DNA of 64,000 nt from Parachlorella kessleri. Its lineage: Eukaryota > Chlorophyta > Trebouxiophyceae > Chlorellales > Chlorellaceae. The stretch covers positions 31,685 to 95,684 of the forward strand of contig BBXU01002253.1 in NCBI GenBank assembly GCA_001598975.1, given 5' to 3'. The notes beneath the pieces were generated by a model. It was given only the letters and a program-made list of their open reading frames with translations, was not told where the DNA came from and did no database searches. Below, one piece after another: positions 50,901-62,344 of this stretch. Position 1 is the first letter of the stretch, and each line of letters opens with the position of its first letter. Made by a program: the position numbers and the translations under genes.

Positions 50901-53900
50901 CCCACCCACCAGGGCGGGATGTCCACCTTGTTCAACACAAAGCCGCCGGTGTTCTGCAGGGGCACAAACACGGGCGCAGCACGCCGTCAGACCTGTACAC
51001 AACCCCACATGTCAAGCTGGCACAGGCGGTCCAGATACCGTGACAGCCACGGCACGCAGGAGGGCCCCAACAGCCACCAAGAGTGCAGCTAGCCTGGCAG
51101 AGACGAGCCAGCAGGCGGGACGTGTGGCTTGTAATGAGGATTGCACAGAGAGCTTCCATGACTCACCCAGAACACCAGCAGGAACGCGGCTGCAATATTG
51201 GTGGCGATGGTGTCGTTGCGGCACACAGAGGCCACCAGCTGCATGAACGAGATGGACCACACGTTCTGGAGGAACCTGCACGAGGGGGTAAGGGGAGTTT
51301 GATTAGTTGCTGCTTGGTCATTCATGATCAAGCTACGGCCATGGGGGACCCTGAATGGTGCAAATAGCTTGGTGCACTGGGTACTGCCCAGACTCCTGGA
51401 CAACCCCTCTGCGCTTTGCATGACAGGTTTGTGCAGCATTGCGTACCCGCCACCAGGCCAGGGGAGTGACATAATGACCCACAACACAATGGTGGTGCAG
51501 TTATGAACAGCAGTCACCAGTCAGGCTGGCTCACATGATGGCCCAGAACATGATAATACGAGCCGAGCTGGCGTCGTAACCTATGATGAAGTAGCAGATG
51601 AAGGTCCACAGCGTTGCCTCTGCAGAGCACCGGTCAATGACAATTTCCGTCAGGCAGCAGGCCGGCAGGCAGCATTGCCAACCGGCAAGCCCAGACTGGC
51701 TGCGAGACACCCCACCATTAAGCCTCTTCAAGTTAGCAGCCGCAAGGCCAGCAATGATCAATGCAATGTTGCTCTATACTATACCTGCCATGAACACTTA
51801 AAAACCCTGAGCATAATGCATACCAGCTGGTATCAAGGTGTACGGACACCCCCATCTTTTCTGAGAGAGCTGGCTGGCTGTGTGACTCACCCAGGAAGCA
51901 GAAGGGCAGGCGGATGAGGAAGGCGGGCAGCGCAAAGGACCAGCCGGGATAGAACCTGCACAGCACACAGTATTGTGTTACTAACTGCTGGCAGTATCAG
52001 AACCTCTGCAGCACATAGTGTGTACTGTACCCCAATGTACTGATATCTGGGCCCTTGGCGCGTCATGCGACACAGCCAAAAGCACTAGGCACGCAGGGAA
52101 AACGGAATGGCCACACAACGGCATGCATGGGGACCCACACGGCGCCGGTGACTTGAGTGACAGAACTCATGCCAGCACATGACTCACTGCATGTCGCGCT
52201 GCTTGTACATGTTGTGGAGCCGCTCCACCAGCACGTGCATCTCAGCCAGACCTGTGTACATCACACCATGGCCGGAGTGAGTAGCCTGCTCCTGGTGGCT
52301 GCTAAGTTGAGTAAATGGGGCTTGGGCCACACCAAGCATGCTCACAAACGATGACGGCTGGACATGATTTAGCCCGAGGCACAGGAGGGGTGCATGTGCA
52401 GTCCCCAGCAGGCAACTGTCGTAGCACAGCTTACCTCCGATCATCATGTACAGCTGAGAGTAGAAGAAGGTGCCCATGAACAGGTTGCCTGCAGGGGGCA
52501 TCAGACAGCCTCGACTTAGGTTATCAGGCGGGACCTGGGAGGAACGATGCCAGGGGAAGGTTCCCAAGGGATCTTTCTACCGACACCATGCATTCTGGAA
52601 GTAGCCCGCCCGCAAGGCCAGCTGCTCAAGAGCAGGTGGCCCCCCTGATGGGGTTGACCGAAATGTGCCCCGCCACGGAGACGCATGTGTGATAAGGCAG
52701 CTGCCAAGCCAGTAGCAATTGCATGGCGGGCTAAGCCGTGGACACCCAGACCCCGCTGCCGCCCTAGGGAGCATGCCACCCAGGCACAAATGTCACCAGA
52801 GCTCATGCTGGTGCGTCCCAGCAGTATGCTGGTGAAGCATAGTGGCCAGCCAAGGCAGGAAGGGCTCACCATCAGCCACAGTGTCCTTGGAGATACGCCA
52901 GAAAGCGTTGCCCATCATGAACGACATCAGCCTGCAGAGGTGGTAAGGGGTATCGGTTGCTTACATGATAAGGCGGAATCTCCCCGCCAGCAGTTCTAAC
53001 AGCACCAGTCCTTCGGGTAAGGGAGCACTACCGAATCTAGGAGCATGGAACACACAACAAACTTCCGCAGAATACGGATATGAGTAATCATTGCTGCCCA
53101 CCCATGGGCAGCATTGTGGTGTCATCCATTCCATCGTGTAAAAGCCCTCCAGCCACCACCTACCCGATCTGCAGCGTGCGGATGATGGTGAAGATCTTGT
53201 TGCGCTGTGCCAGCAGCCAGAAGCGGCGCAGGTTGGCGCGCACCAGGTGGTCATAGCTGTTGCCAAACCTGCACACCAACCGTCCAGTCCATTCCGACCG
53301 GTTAGGCTGCATACGTGCAACTGGGTGCATGGATGCTGGAGGTGTCTAGGAGTCCCTAGAAACTTGTTGCCCTAGTCTCGACACCTAGCCTGCCAAGGAC
53401 CACAGCAACCACAAACGCATCTCGTAAGCAGCATTTCTGGGCAAGACACACCCCATGCCTCTCAGTACTCGCACACAGGTGATTACACACACCAGCCCGC
53501 CCAGCGCCGCCAGTAAGCAACCATGTGTACCATGCAGACACCGCAACTGGCGGCCGCTACGGGCAGCATGCACCCTGCTGTGCCTGCTGGCTGGCACTCA
53601 CTTCCTGTGGGCCAGCGCACCCCGGTGCTCGGGCAGCTTCTCAAAGGGGGCATCCAGCTCCGCCTCCACAGCCTGCACACATGCGTCAGTCGAAATTTGT
53701 CCCAAACTAGCCTCTCCACCGCCAGCAGGGCTGGCGAACCTTGCCAGCCAGGACTGGCAGCCTGGCGGCCTACCGGGCTACGCAGCAAGCCAGCACTTGA
53801 CACCTACCGTGCACAGCATCGCAGACAAGTACACCAAGCGCGCCATGTGCGTTGCTACCCCGTTAGGGCAGACACAGAAGAACAAAACTCCCTACAAGTC

Positions 53901-56900
53901 AAGTAGGCAAGTAGGCCCGCCCACCTTCCAAGCGCTTGTCTCCTTGAAGCGTCGCTCGATGGTGGCGGAGCTGATGTACTTGTGGGGCTTGCCGCTGTCA
54001 AGGCTCCAGTACTTCTGCGGCAGGGGGGGACACATGTACAGGGCCAGCGTGACAGGGGTGGAGCTGGTAGTAAGAGGGTTGACAGGATGTAAGCTCCTCC
54101 GTAACCGCCATTGTTCTAAAAGTACTGAGTAGTGGAGCTGGGGCGCGCCGCCATTGTTCTAAAAATTGTCCCTTGGCAGCACGGTTGGGGCTTGGCCGCT
54201 ATTGCGCCCAGTACAATTTGTGCAGCAGACAGGGAGGGCAGTGGCCAGCCTAGGCAGCCAGGCGGGGGGTGACTAATGCCCGACTCACCGGCTGGTCCGC
54301 GGGGGTAGACACCTCCTGCAGGAAATCAGGCACGCTGCGGCGCTCGGGGCAGAAGAAGCCGATGGATTCAAAGAAGGGCAGGATGCCCTCGCGCGGGCCG
54401 TGGTAGCACACCTGCAAGGGGGGGGGGGGGGATGTGCGAATGCTGACATGTCGGTCAGTTGATCTCTCAGGCAGGGGTCCATACCATGCAAGCTGCTCAC
54501 CTAGAGAGTGCTATGCAGGAGCCGAGGCCGAGCTACAGGGGTGGGAGGAGGAGAGACACCAAAGCCGCCCATGCAGGAATGAATGACTGGCGAGCAGGTC
54601 TTATGCTAGTGGCTGGCTGGCTGGCTGGCCAGTTGAAGCACAAGGGCAACTCCAGTCAGGTAAGAGCTGGGCACGAGGGGATGGGTGGCTGGCTTACCTT
54701 GCCGCTCGACAACAGGATGACGTCATCGAAGAGGTCAAAGGTCTCAGGCTGGGGCTGCAGCAAACCCACGACCACGGTGCCCTGCACCACAAATCACGGA
54801 GGGCGTCGCCAATGTCAACGGTGGTCTGGCACTCGGCCGTGCAAGGCAACCATGGCGCTATACAGATGCATGCGGCCCCCCTGGGTACAGACAGCTAACT
54901 GTGCAGCATGGCCATGGCTCCGACACAGGCAAGTATGGCCGCTGCTGGGAAGCAGCACTGTGAAGGCTGCTACTACTGAGCCCTTAAAAGGCATAGCCCT
55001 GCCGCTCGCACCCTTTCACAGCCACTCCTGTGTGAGAAAGTGCCCAAGACTACCAGTATAGTGGCAGAGCTGGTAGATCATGAGCCTGGCTAGCCTTGCT
55101 GCTGCCATACCCAGTGCAGGACTCACGTTCATGACCCGGGACAGGTTGCCAATGGCCTTGCAGATCTGGTAGGTGGTGTTGGAGTCCAGCCCGGTGCTAA
55201 TCTCATCAGCAAACAGGGCCTTGGAGGGTCCCACCACCATCTGCACAGCACACCCAGCAGGCAACGGGGCCCTTGCGGATGTTGCCAAGTGCTTGTGATC
55301 ACTTCCATGCTTTGCTGGCAAGGCGACAGTGGCAATACACGTACATTCATGTCAGTAGCCCTGCCACAAATGCTAGAGAGAGCGACCGGGCCGGGCCAGA
55401 AGGCAGGTGACGACAGATTCCCCACTACCATTTTCAGTCAACGATGCCAGCCCACCTCGCCAGTTGACACACGCTTCTTCTGGCCGCCGCTCACGCCACG
55501 CAGCATCTGGTTGCCCTGCATGTTAGGAGGGCAACCACTCATTTCAACAGCCTTGCAACAGCTACAGTCCCGAGTAGCGCACTGCGCACACAACGGGCTG
55601 GAGTACATGACGCGAATGCTGCCTTCACAGGAGGGCTTCCTGAAAAGACCGAAACACGCACAAGGTGCAAGCAGATGCAGCATTGTAGAAGGGTATCGAA
55701 TGCAAGAGCCAGACCTCACCACACCATGTCGGCGCATGTGTGCAGTCCCAGCAACCCTGTGCAAGTCTTTCAAGCGCAAGAGCCACCACTCACCACCACC
55801 GTGTCGGCGCAGGTGTGCAGGCCCAGCAGGCGGATGACCATCTCCACCACCAGGTTGTTCTTCTTGCTGCCAAAGATGGTGGCGCGCAGGTAGGCGTCGG
55901 TGTCGGGGTCGGGCTTGATGCCCTGGGCGGCCTCGCGGGACAGCAGCTCCTCAACCAGGTCTGCATGGGGTAAGCCATGAGTCAAGGGTGAGTAAGCAGC
56001 AGCTGCTTGCGTTGTGGGCTCGGGCCTGATGCCCTGGGCGGCCTTGCGAGAGAGCAGCTCCTCAACCAGGTCTGCATGGGGTAAGCCATTAGTCAGGGGT
56101 GAGTAAGCAGCAGCTACTGGGGTTGTGGCTCGGGCTGGATGCCCTGGGCCGCCTCGCCGGGACAGCAGCTCCTCCACCAGGTCTACATGGGGTAAGCCAT
56201 CAGTCAGGGGTGAGTAAGCTGCAGCTACTGGGGTTCTGGGCTGCAGCTTGATGCCCTGGGCGGCCTCGCGGGACAGCAGCTCCTCCACCAGGTCTGCATG
56301 GGGTAAGCCATCAGGCAGGGGTGATGTACAGCAGCGCTGCGGCTTGCACCTGCTCCCACATGGCGTCCATTGCACGTTGCTGCAGCTGAAACAGTGCAGC
56401 AGCAGGGCAACTAGTGGAGTCATGCTGTGCTGCCCACGCTGGGCATGCTTACCTCGCTTGAAGCCGCTGGACTGGCAGCGGGCAGAGAACTCAAAGGTCT
56501 CGCGCACTGCAAAGCAGCAGGAACTGGAGTTACAAGAGGTCCCAGGCAAAGCACTGAGCCTGAGGAGCCGCACCAACCAAGGCGCAGCAGCACAGCTGGC
56601 GGGTGCATGGCTGCAGGCTTTACGTGAAGTAGGTACATAAGAGTGATCTTGCAGCGAGCTGCATGCCACGCACCTGTCAGCTCCCCATAATGATGGTCCA
56701 CCTGCATGCCAAGATCAAAACAAACAGGAAAATCCTAGTGAGACAAAGACCTTGCAGTTGACCATGACAGGGCACTACCCCAACCAGCCGAGTGGAGGAC
56801 AGGCAAAGTGTTTATTTTTAGGGTTTAGGGTTTAACCTTCAGGGGATTCCCACGCAGCTTGGTCTACACAGGAGCCTCGGACACGTCAGAAGGCATTGCT

Positions 56901-59821
56901 GCAATTTTTAAGTGTGGAGCCGTTGCACACACAGCTGGTTCTGCTGTTCTTGGAAGTGGCGTGCATGGGAGGGCGGGGCCTTGCCTGGGAGATGTAGGCG
57001 GCGCTGCGCTGCACCTCAAACTGGTGGAAATTCTGGCCGTTATAGGTCAGCTCGTCCGCAACCACCTGCAACAGCGCACATCACGACACCTTTGTATGAC
57101 TCCCCAAACACTCGGCTCCATCACTCAGAAAAGCGTCGTGCTGCTGAGGCTGGAGAAGAGCAGGGCAGGGGGCAGGGCGGCATCGACCTACCAGGAAGTG
57201 TGGGGGCCACGCTGACGAGAGTGTAGAGGCCTGGGTCCGTGCAAGTGATCACCCAAAGCCAGGGTGATGGTCCTACCAGAAGGCGCTGGCACCCGAGGCG
57301 GTCCTTGCAAGGCGATGAAAGGACAGGCCCGTGCCAAGAATGGGTCATAAAGAAGTCTGCCAAGGCAGGCTCACCTTGAGGTGCTGTCCCCTGGGGTGGT
57401 ACCCGGCCAGGGCGCGCAGGAAGGTGGTCTTGCCCGAGCCTGCACAGTGGACGGGCCTGAAGCACTAACCAGTCTACCACCTGATGCATGGCTTCACACG
57501 GGTGGGAGTGAGGGAGGGAGGGAGGGAGGGAACTCACTGGGGCTTGCTTGCATGCCCGCCCAGGGAAGCAAGTGGGGGCTGGCTTTAGTAGGTGCCTGTG
57601 GCAAAGCCAACTCACCCGTCCAAGCAATGCCCCCACCATTGTCTTTGGGGTGTAGATGTTTCCGCCTACCCCCTGCCAACGCTGCCCCTCACCATTCGCT
57701 TAGTCAGCGTCTTAGTCAGTCTCTCACCTGGTGGCCCCAGCAGCAGGGTGTAGCAGCCCGGCTTAATGACGCCGCTGACCTTGTCAATGATGGAAAAGTC
57801 GGTGGCGTGCATCTTGTGGTTCTTGTGCAGGGAATCCACCATGGGCTGCATGCAGCCAGGCAGGAGGGGCAGGTCAGGGCATGAGGAGGTATCGCGAATT
57901 GCGACACCTCTGGGCTGGTTTGAGCACAGCAAGCGTGGGAGACACTAGTGCGGGGCGCGGGGTACCAGTTTAAGCTGGCTCCTGCTGGCCCGGCTGCAGC
58001 GCTTGACTGCCACATGGGCTGTGGAATGGCGGGCAGCAGCATGCGTGTACTAGGGCCGGCAGACGCCAAGCACAGCTCAACAAGCGGCCACAGCGAAGAG
58101 GGCAGCAACACAAGCGCTGCAGCGTTCAGAGCGTGGGAGGGAGCCAGCAGAACCCATTGCACGCAGGACCCATTGCAGGCACCTGTAAGCGGGAGGTCAC
58201 CACTGACGTCAGCGTGGGCACGGTCCTGTGCCCCACCTGCAGGCAACAGTAGTCATCCCCCATCAGGCATGTCCACGTAATTTGAATAGCTACCGCTGGC
58301 AGGCTGATGCCACAGGCACTCTGCGAGCCTGGGAGTTGGGGGCCTGGGGCGGGGGCGTGTCAGCAGGGGGTACACACGGTACACACCCCACTACTTGGCA
58401 AGTGCAGCAGGTGCCAGCCGCCCCGGGACCAAGGGAGTAAGGAGGGTCAGCACCGTGCCTCAGGGTTGAAGTGGGACTGGTTGACACACAGTTAGGTCCC
58501 CACGTGGGGCTAGCCGGGAGGCAAGGGGTGACGGGACTCATGACTCATGACTTGCCTGGAGGTGGGCCAGCACAGACAGGTTGCGGTAGCGCACAGTGAT
58601 GGTCGGGTTGTCCAGGCCAACACTGCAACACAGGGGCCAGACTTTTGTCAACCAGTGCGAACAGGCCATAGACTGCAGCATTGTTACGGATTTACCAGCT
58701 TCTGCTCCTGGCAGTAACAACGGGAGACCAAGAGTCTGCAGGACGGTGTGCAGGCGCGTGTACACCTTTTGGAAGCAGTTAGCCTGGACAGCTTACAGGA
58801 CCAGGACCCCAGCAATACACACAACACAGAAGCGCACGAACACACCACCACCCGTCAGCTGCTGGTGGCACCCACTTGTGCAGGCGCTTGCGGATCTTGG
58901 AAAGCATCTCAAAGTTGTCGGAGGTGCCCTCCTTGAGCAGCCGGTCCATGATCTTGCTCTGCGTCTCTCGCCCCAGCTTCTTGGCATCCAGGACTTGGAC
59001 ATTGCCGCCCTCCTGCAGGGACGGAAAGAAGGCCAGCCAGGAAAATATTACTCGTAAGGAGAGGAGCCCCCGGGGGCGCTCTTCTGCAGCAGCCAGCACT
59101 TCGACTCTGCAGCATACGGCGATGCGGTCCGAGTATTAAGCATGCACCTGGCTTCAAGCCCCGCCCCCAGGCTTCCTGGCGTCGCGCACTGCACCCTGCC
59201 ACCCTCTTGAGGAGGGTTGTTCCAAAGCCCCAGCCACTTGGCGGCCAGGAGCAAAGCTGCCACACAGCAAGTAGCTGGCACCGGCTGCGACCTCATCGCA
59301 GTGGGAATGTCACGACCTGGGATTGGGTTTGGCAGGCAAAAGGTCCAGCCGGGTTGGGGCGGCCCAACCGGTCATACAGTAATCAGGTGACAACCCAGAC
59401 TGGCCCCCATCCGGACCCGCCGCCATCACCGTCACTAGGCGCTTACCTCCACCAGCGTCATCAAAGACTTGCTCTTCTTCATGCCCTTCCCTGACAGCGC
59501 CGCGGGCTGGAGCGCCGCAAAGTCATCCTCGCGCTCTGAGGTGCGAGCCACCATGCGAACCACGGCTGGCTCCGTCTCGGTCGTCAGTTGCTCGAAGTGC
59601 ACGCCCCGTTGCGCAGCAGGCGAGGCGGCCGGCTCCTGCAGGATGTAGCCCAGTCGACCTGTTGCTGGCCATGACGCGATGATGATGCGTACGAGCTAGG
59701 CACGGCAGTAGGGCACCTAGGCAATGGTTTCAGCCAAGGGCAACCAAAAAAAGTAATAGCGCAAGGCAATAGCACAAGGGGGCACCGAAACCCTCACCGC
59801 CGCGCTCTCCTCGGCTGGCAT
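41961..59821 (-). CDS. PDR: full-size ABCG transporter of the PDR type, 50 exons
   Basis: Membrane ATPase with reversed (NBD-TMD)x2 order that exports lipids, terpenoids or toxic compounds; substrate unknown. About 1530 residues. Exons 5' to 3': 59798-59821, 59447-59635, 58876-59012, 58556-58622, 58183-58236, 57728-57845, 57375-57439, 56985-57065, 56674-56701, 56453-56506, 55794-55960, 55456-55515, 55127-55240, 54698-54781, 54289-54411, 53925-54014, 53602-53672, 53164-53268, 52870-52931, 52435-52488, 52188-52251, 51891-51955, 51535-51619, 51167-51275, 50865-50953, 50484-50519, 50191-50250, 49637-49743, 49200-49346, 48857-48998, 48433-48583, 47995-48124, 47632-47673, 47363-47448, 46930-47040, 46650-46748, 46293-46385, 45897-46096, 45504-45605, 45120-45187, 44784-44856, 44465-44551, 44036-44207, 43769-43839, 43491-43556, 43156-43232, 42874-42962, 42691-42751, 42370-42441, 41961-42052. 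NBD1: [30 protein letters not shown]2: [41 protein letters not shown]. Introns 4, 8 and 25 are GC-AG. An in-frame ATG upstream at 59914 is an alternative start. Exon 11 begins in a tandem array of acceptors. Confidence 0.95.
48299..48319 (+). repeat. homopolymer of 21 G in an ABC transporter intron
   Basis: Uninterrupted G run on the + strand, C run on the transcribed strand, in intron 31. Length is probably variable and prone to sequencing error. The phase of the flanking exons is unaffected. Confidence 0.85.
55900..56330 (-). repeat. 111-bp tandem array x 4 spanning the exon 11 acceptor of the ABC transporter
   Basis: Four copies with period exactly 111 bp. On the gene strand each contains CCCCATGCAG|AC (ATGTAG in the third) followed by exon sequence encoding DLVEELLSR. 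The four possible first exonic bases are 55960 (used in the model), 56071, 56182 and 56293. One frame is open through all four, and it also stays open through the rest of the intron into exon 10, so every acceptor would give an in-frame protein with 0, 37, 74 or 111 extra residues. Confidence 0.95.
56817..56834 (+). repeat. interstitial telomere-type repeat (TTTAGGG)2 TTTA
   Basis: Two full TTTAGGG units plus TTTA inside intron 8 of the ABC transporter. On the gene strand it reads as a doubled plant telo-box (AAACCCTAA). It is too short for an internal telomere block. Confidence 0.8.
57511..57532 (+). repeat. (GGGA)n microsatellite in an ABC transporter intron
   Basis: About five GGGA units in intron 6, giving a CT-rich stretch on the transcribed strand. 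Confidence 0.6.
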
Positions 59822-62344
59822 GGCTCTGTTCCACAAACTGAGTACGCGCACTGCCCTCGGCCTTGCCGCAGGCCTGAAAGCTGATAAGTTTTGTCTAGTT
59901 GCAGCGCCGATCACTAGCTCGGGTGTCTACAGGAGAGGTGGCGAGGAGTAAAGATCACACTTTGAAGCAGGATACTAATGAAAACAACCAGCTATCGGTG
60001 TCATAAGCCTCGAAAGCAAATTAATGGACGAGGCACAGCTTACAGCTTTTATCGTGCCAGAGCGGACCGCTCATGCGCCCCCTCACCTAACCTTGGACAG
60101 GTCGTGCTTTGCCTGCTGCCAGCACCCGCACCCGCACCGCAATGCTCGAAATTGTTGCGTGAGGGGTAGCAGAGTCCTTGGCACCCTACAATAAGCTTAC
60201 GATATGTATCCTATACTTATATGCGGGCATTTGGCTTGGCAACGCCATGACCACCGCAGTCGACGATGCAACGTAGAGAAGTGCCGCCTGCTATAGTAAT
60301 GGGGAACACGACAAGCTGTACTCGTCCTCTCTCACATCTCACCTTGTCAGCCTTGTAGCAGCTCCACGGCTTGAAAAGCATACTGGCCTCTCCAGTAAGG
60401 TGCCCTGCGGCAGCAGTCACTGGGGATGTCAGTATATGGGCTGACATGCCGTCAGAGCTGCCGCCAACCACTGCGATACGGAGCGGGAGCCGCGCTAGAC
60501 TAGCTGCTAGCCAGCGCGAGCGAGTAAGATGTCCACCCCATCGCGCAGCGCTTGCAGGAGGGCACAGTGCCCGCAACTCATGCACGACCCCCTCACCCTC
60601 CTTTGCTGCCATCAATTGGCAACTCTTTGTTTTGGTCTCTTCTACCCAACGACTTTGCATGCCAAGGCTCACCAGCCAACAGTCCTCCACAGCTCTATGC
60701 AACTGCCCGGTCCTGCGGAGGGTTCCAGCACCTTCCCGTCTCCCGCCAGCCGCCCAAAACACCCGGAGTAGCACGATGCATCGGCAGCGGCGGATGGGAA
60801 GATGGCAGCTTGCACCAAGGGTCCCACATGTCTGTGTGGCGGCTGGACCAGGCCCAGGCCCAGGGTCTCACTTTGGGTTGGACCTCCAGCGTGCCTGGAG
60901 TAGCAGTGCAAACCAGTGGGGTGGCTAGCAGTCTAGTCGCCACCCGAGATGCACCTGCCCGCCATCTTGCACATCACTGCTGCGCCCCAGCTTGCCCGCG
61001 CACAGCTCACAACTGCTGCCAAATGCGGCCTGCACTGCAGCAACATCAAAGCACGCCCTGTACCCCACCCTGAATACTCTCCAGGTGTGCACAGCTGGTG
61101 ATAGGGGCGGCATGCAGGGCTCACTGTCTAGTGTCCACTACTATGCAGGCGGGCACGGCAGAACTATAAGCAAGGAGCACATGCTGACAACGTTCCACAG
61201 GCAAGTCCAGACTCTCAGGGTGGCTCACTCACCTGCCCATGCTTTAGGTCCCAGGTCAGATGGTACTTTTGGCAGGCTGGTGGGATCAAGATGATCGCGC
61301 CTCGTAAGGGTGCCAGCTGCCAGAGGCCCTGCCGTCAGGTTGGCCTTGCCAGCTTGGAGTACCTCGGACCGGGAGGGGCGGCGGGAGAAACTCGCAAATG
61401 GAACATTGGCTGCGCAAGTATGGCATACCATGTCTGATGCCTGGGCTGAGCAAGCTGGAAGCTGTGGGCAGGTATTAGTCATTCCGCTTTCAACAAGGAC
61501 AAGCAGCAAACAGCAGCGTGCCGAGGAAGGACAGCCAGGCTGAACAAACAAAGCAATGGCCACACACGCGAGGCAGTACAGATGGGGTTGTTACATAGCA
61601 AAGCCAGGGACAATGGTCCGTCAGGCAACCGACAATGTTGATCCATTACTCATGCACATGAACGTCTTTCGCGCCCCCTCATGAACCTAGGCAACTGTAA
61701 GACGGCCGCGATATTCGATGGCAGAAAAAGACAATGAAGGCAAGAACTAGAGCGTACGTGCGTCCAGCCCTGTCGGTACAGTTCACCCTGACGCACAGTT
61801 CGGACTACCTGCCACCATTACCAAACACAATGCCCAGGCGCACACCCAACACCTGTCTCACCAGGTCACTGATATCACACCAGCATGGGTGATAGACCCA
61901 CCTGGCATCATGCAGGCAGTGCCGATACTGACCCACACTTGATATAAATGCTGTTGCAGTTTCTGTTCCAAGTTTGCAATGCTCATTCTGTGTGTGTGCC
62001 AAAGCATACATGTCGGCCTCATTCAACCGCAATGTCTCGCCACGCACAAGTCCAACGGCGCAGGCCTTGGATACTCCGGTTCTGAGGCATAACCCACTCA
62101 GCCACGACCAGGGGCATGCTTGCACCCAGCCCAGTTAGTACAGTTCAACCCTACTTCCTTTCTGCTCCCACTGCCTGCCACCCTTACCAACAACACACGC
62201 CCCATGGGATGACCAGCAGGCCGCAGTGGCAGTCATACGATGGCTACGAGAGTGGGCAATCTTGCCGGCTCCTGCTCCTGGTGCCTGGCGTCCCTGCAGG
62301 CAGAGCACAGCGCAGCGCAGCACGGGTCCTTTTGCCGTCCCCAA
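59822..62344. other. region upstream of the ABC transporter, no assigned gene
   Basis: About 2.5 kb that includes the transporter promoter. Several minus-strand open stretches could be exons of an unrecognised gene: about 60343-60500 (LRIAVVGGSSDGMSAHILT, followed by AAG|GTGAGA), 61380-61450 (with a VCHTC pair) and 61930-62070 (LRLNEADMYALAHTQNEH). I could not join them into one supported model or recognise a family. Confidence 0.35.

Noticed and set aside
54459..55061. 200-codon + strand frame
   Set aside because: Antisense to ABC transporter exon 14 and its flanking introns; composition matches GC-rich chance frames.
55770..56669. A 299-codon minus-strand open frame as a separate gene
   Set aside because: It is exons 9-11 of the ABC transporter plus the stop-free intron and repeat array, not an independent gene.
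60217..60774. 185-codon minus-strand frame as a gene on its own
   Set aside because: Part of it looks exon-like, but there is no recognisable family and the 3' part after GTGAGA looks intronic, so it is only mentioned within the unassigned region.
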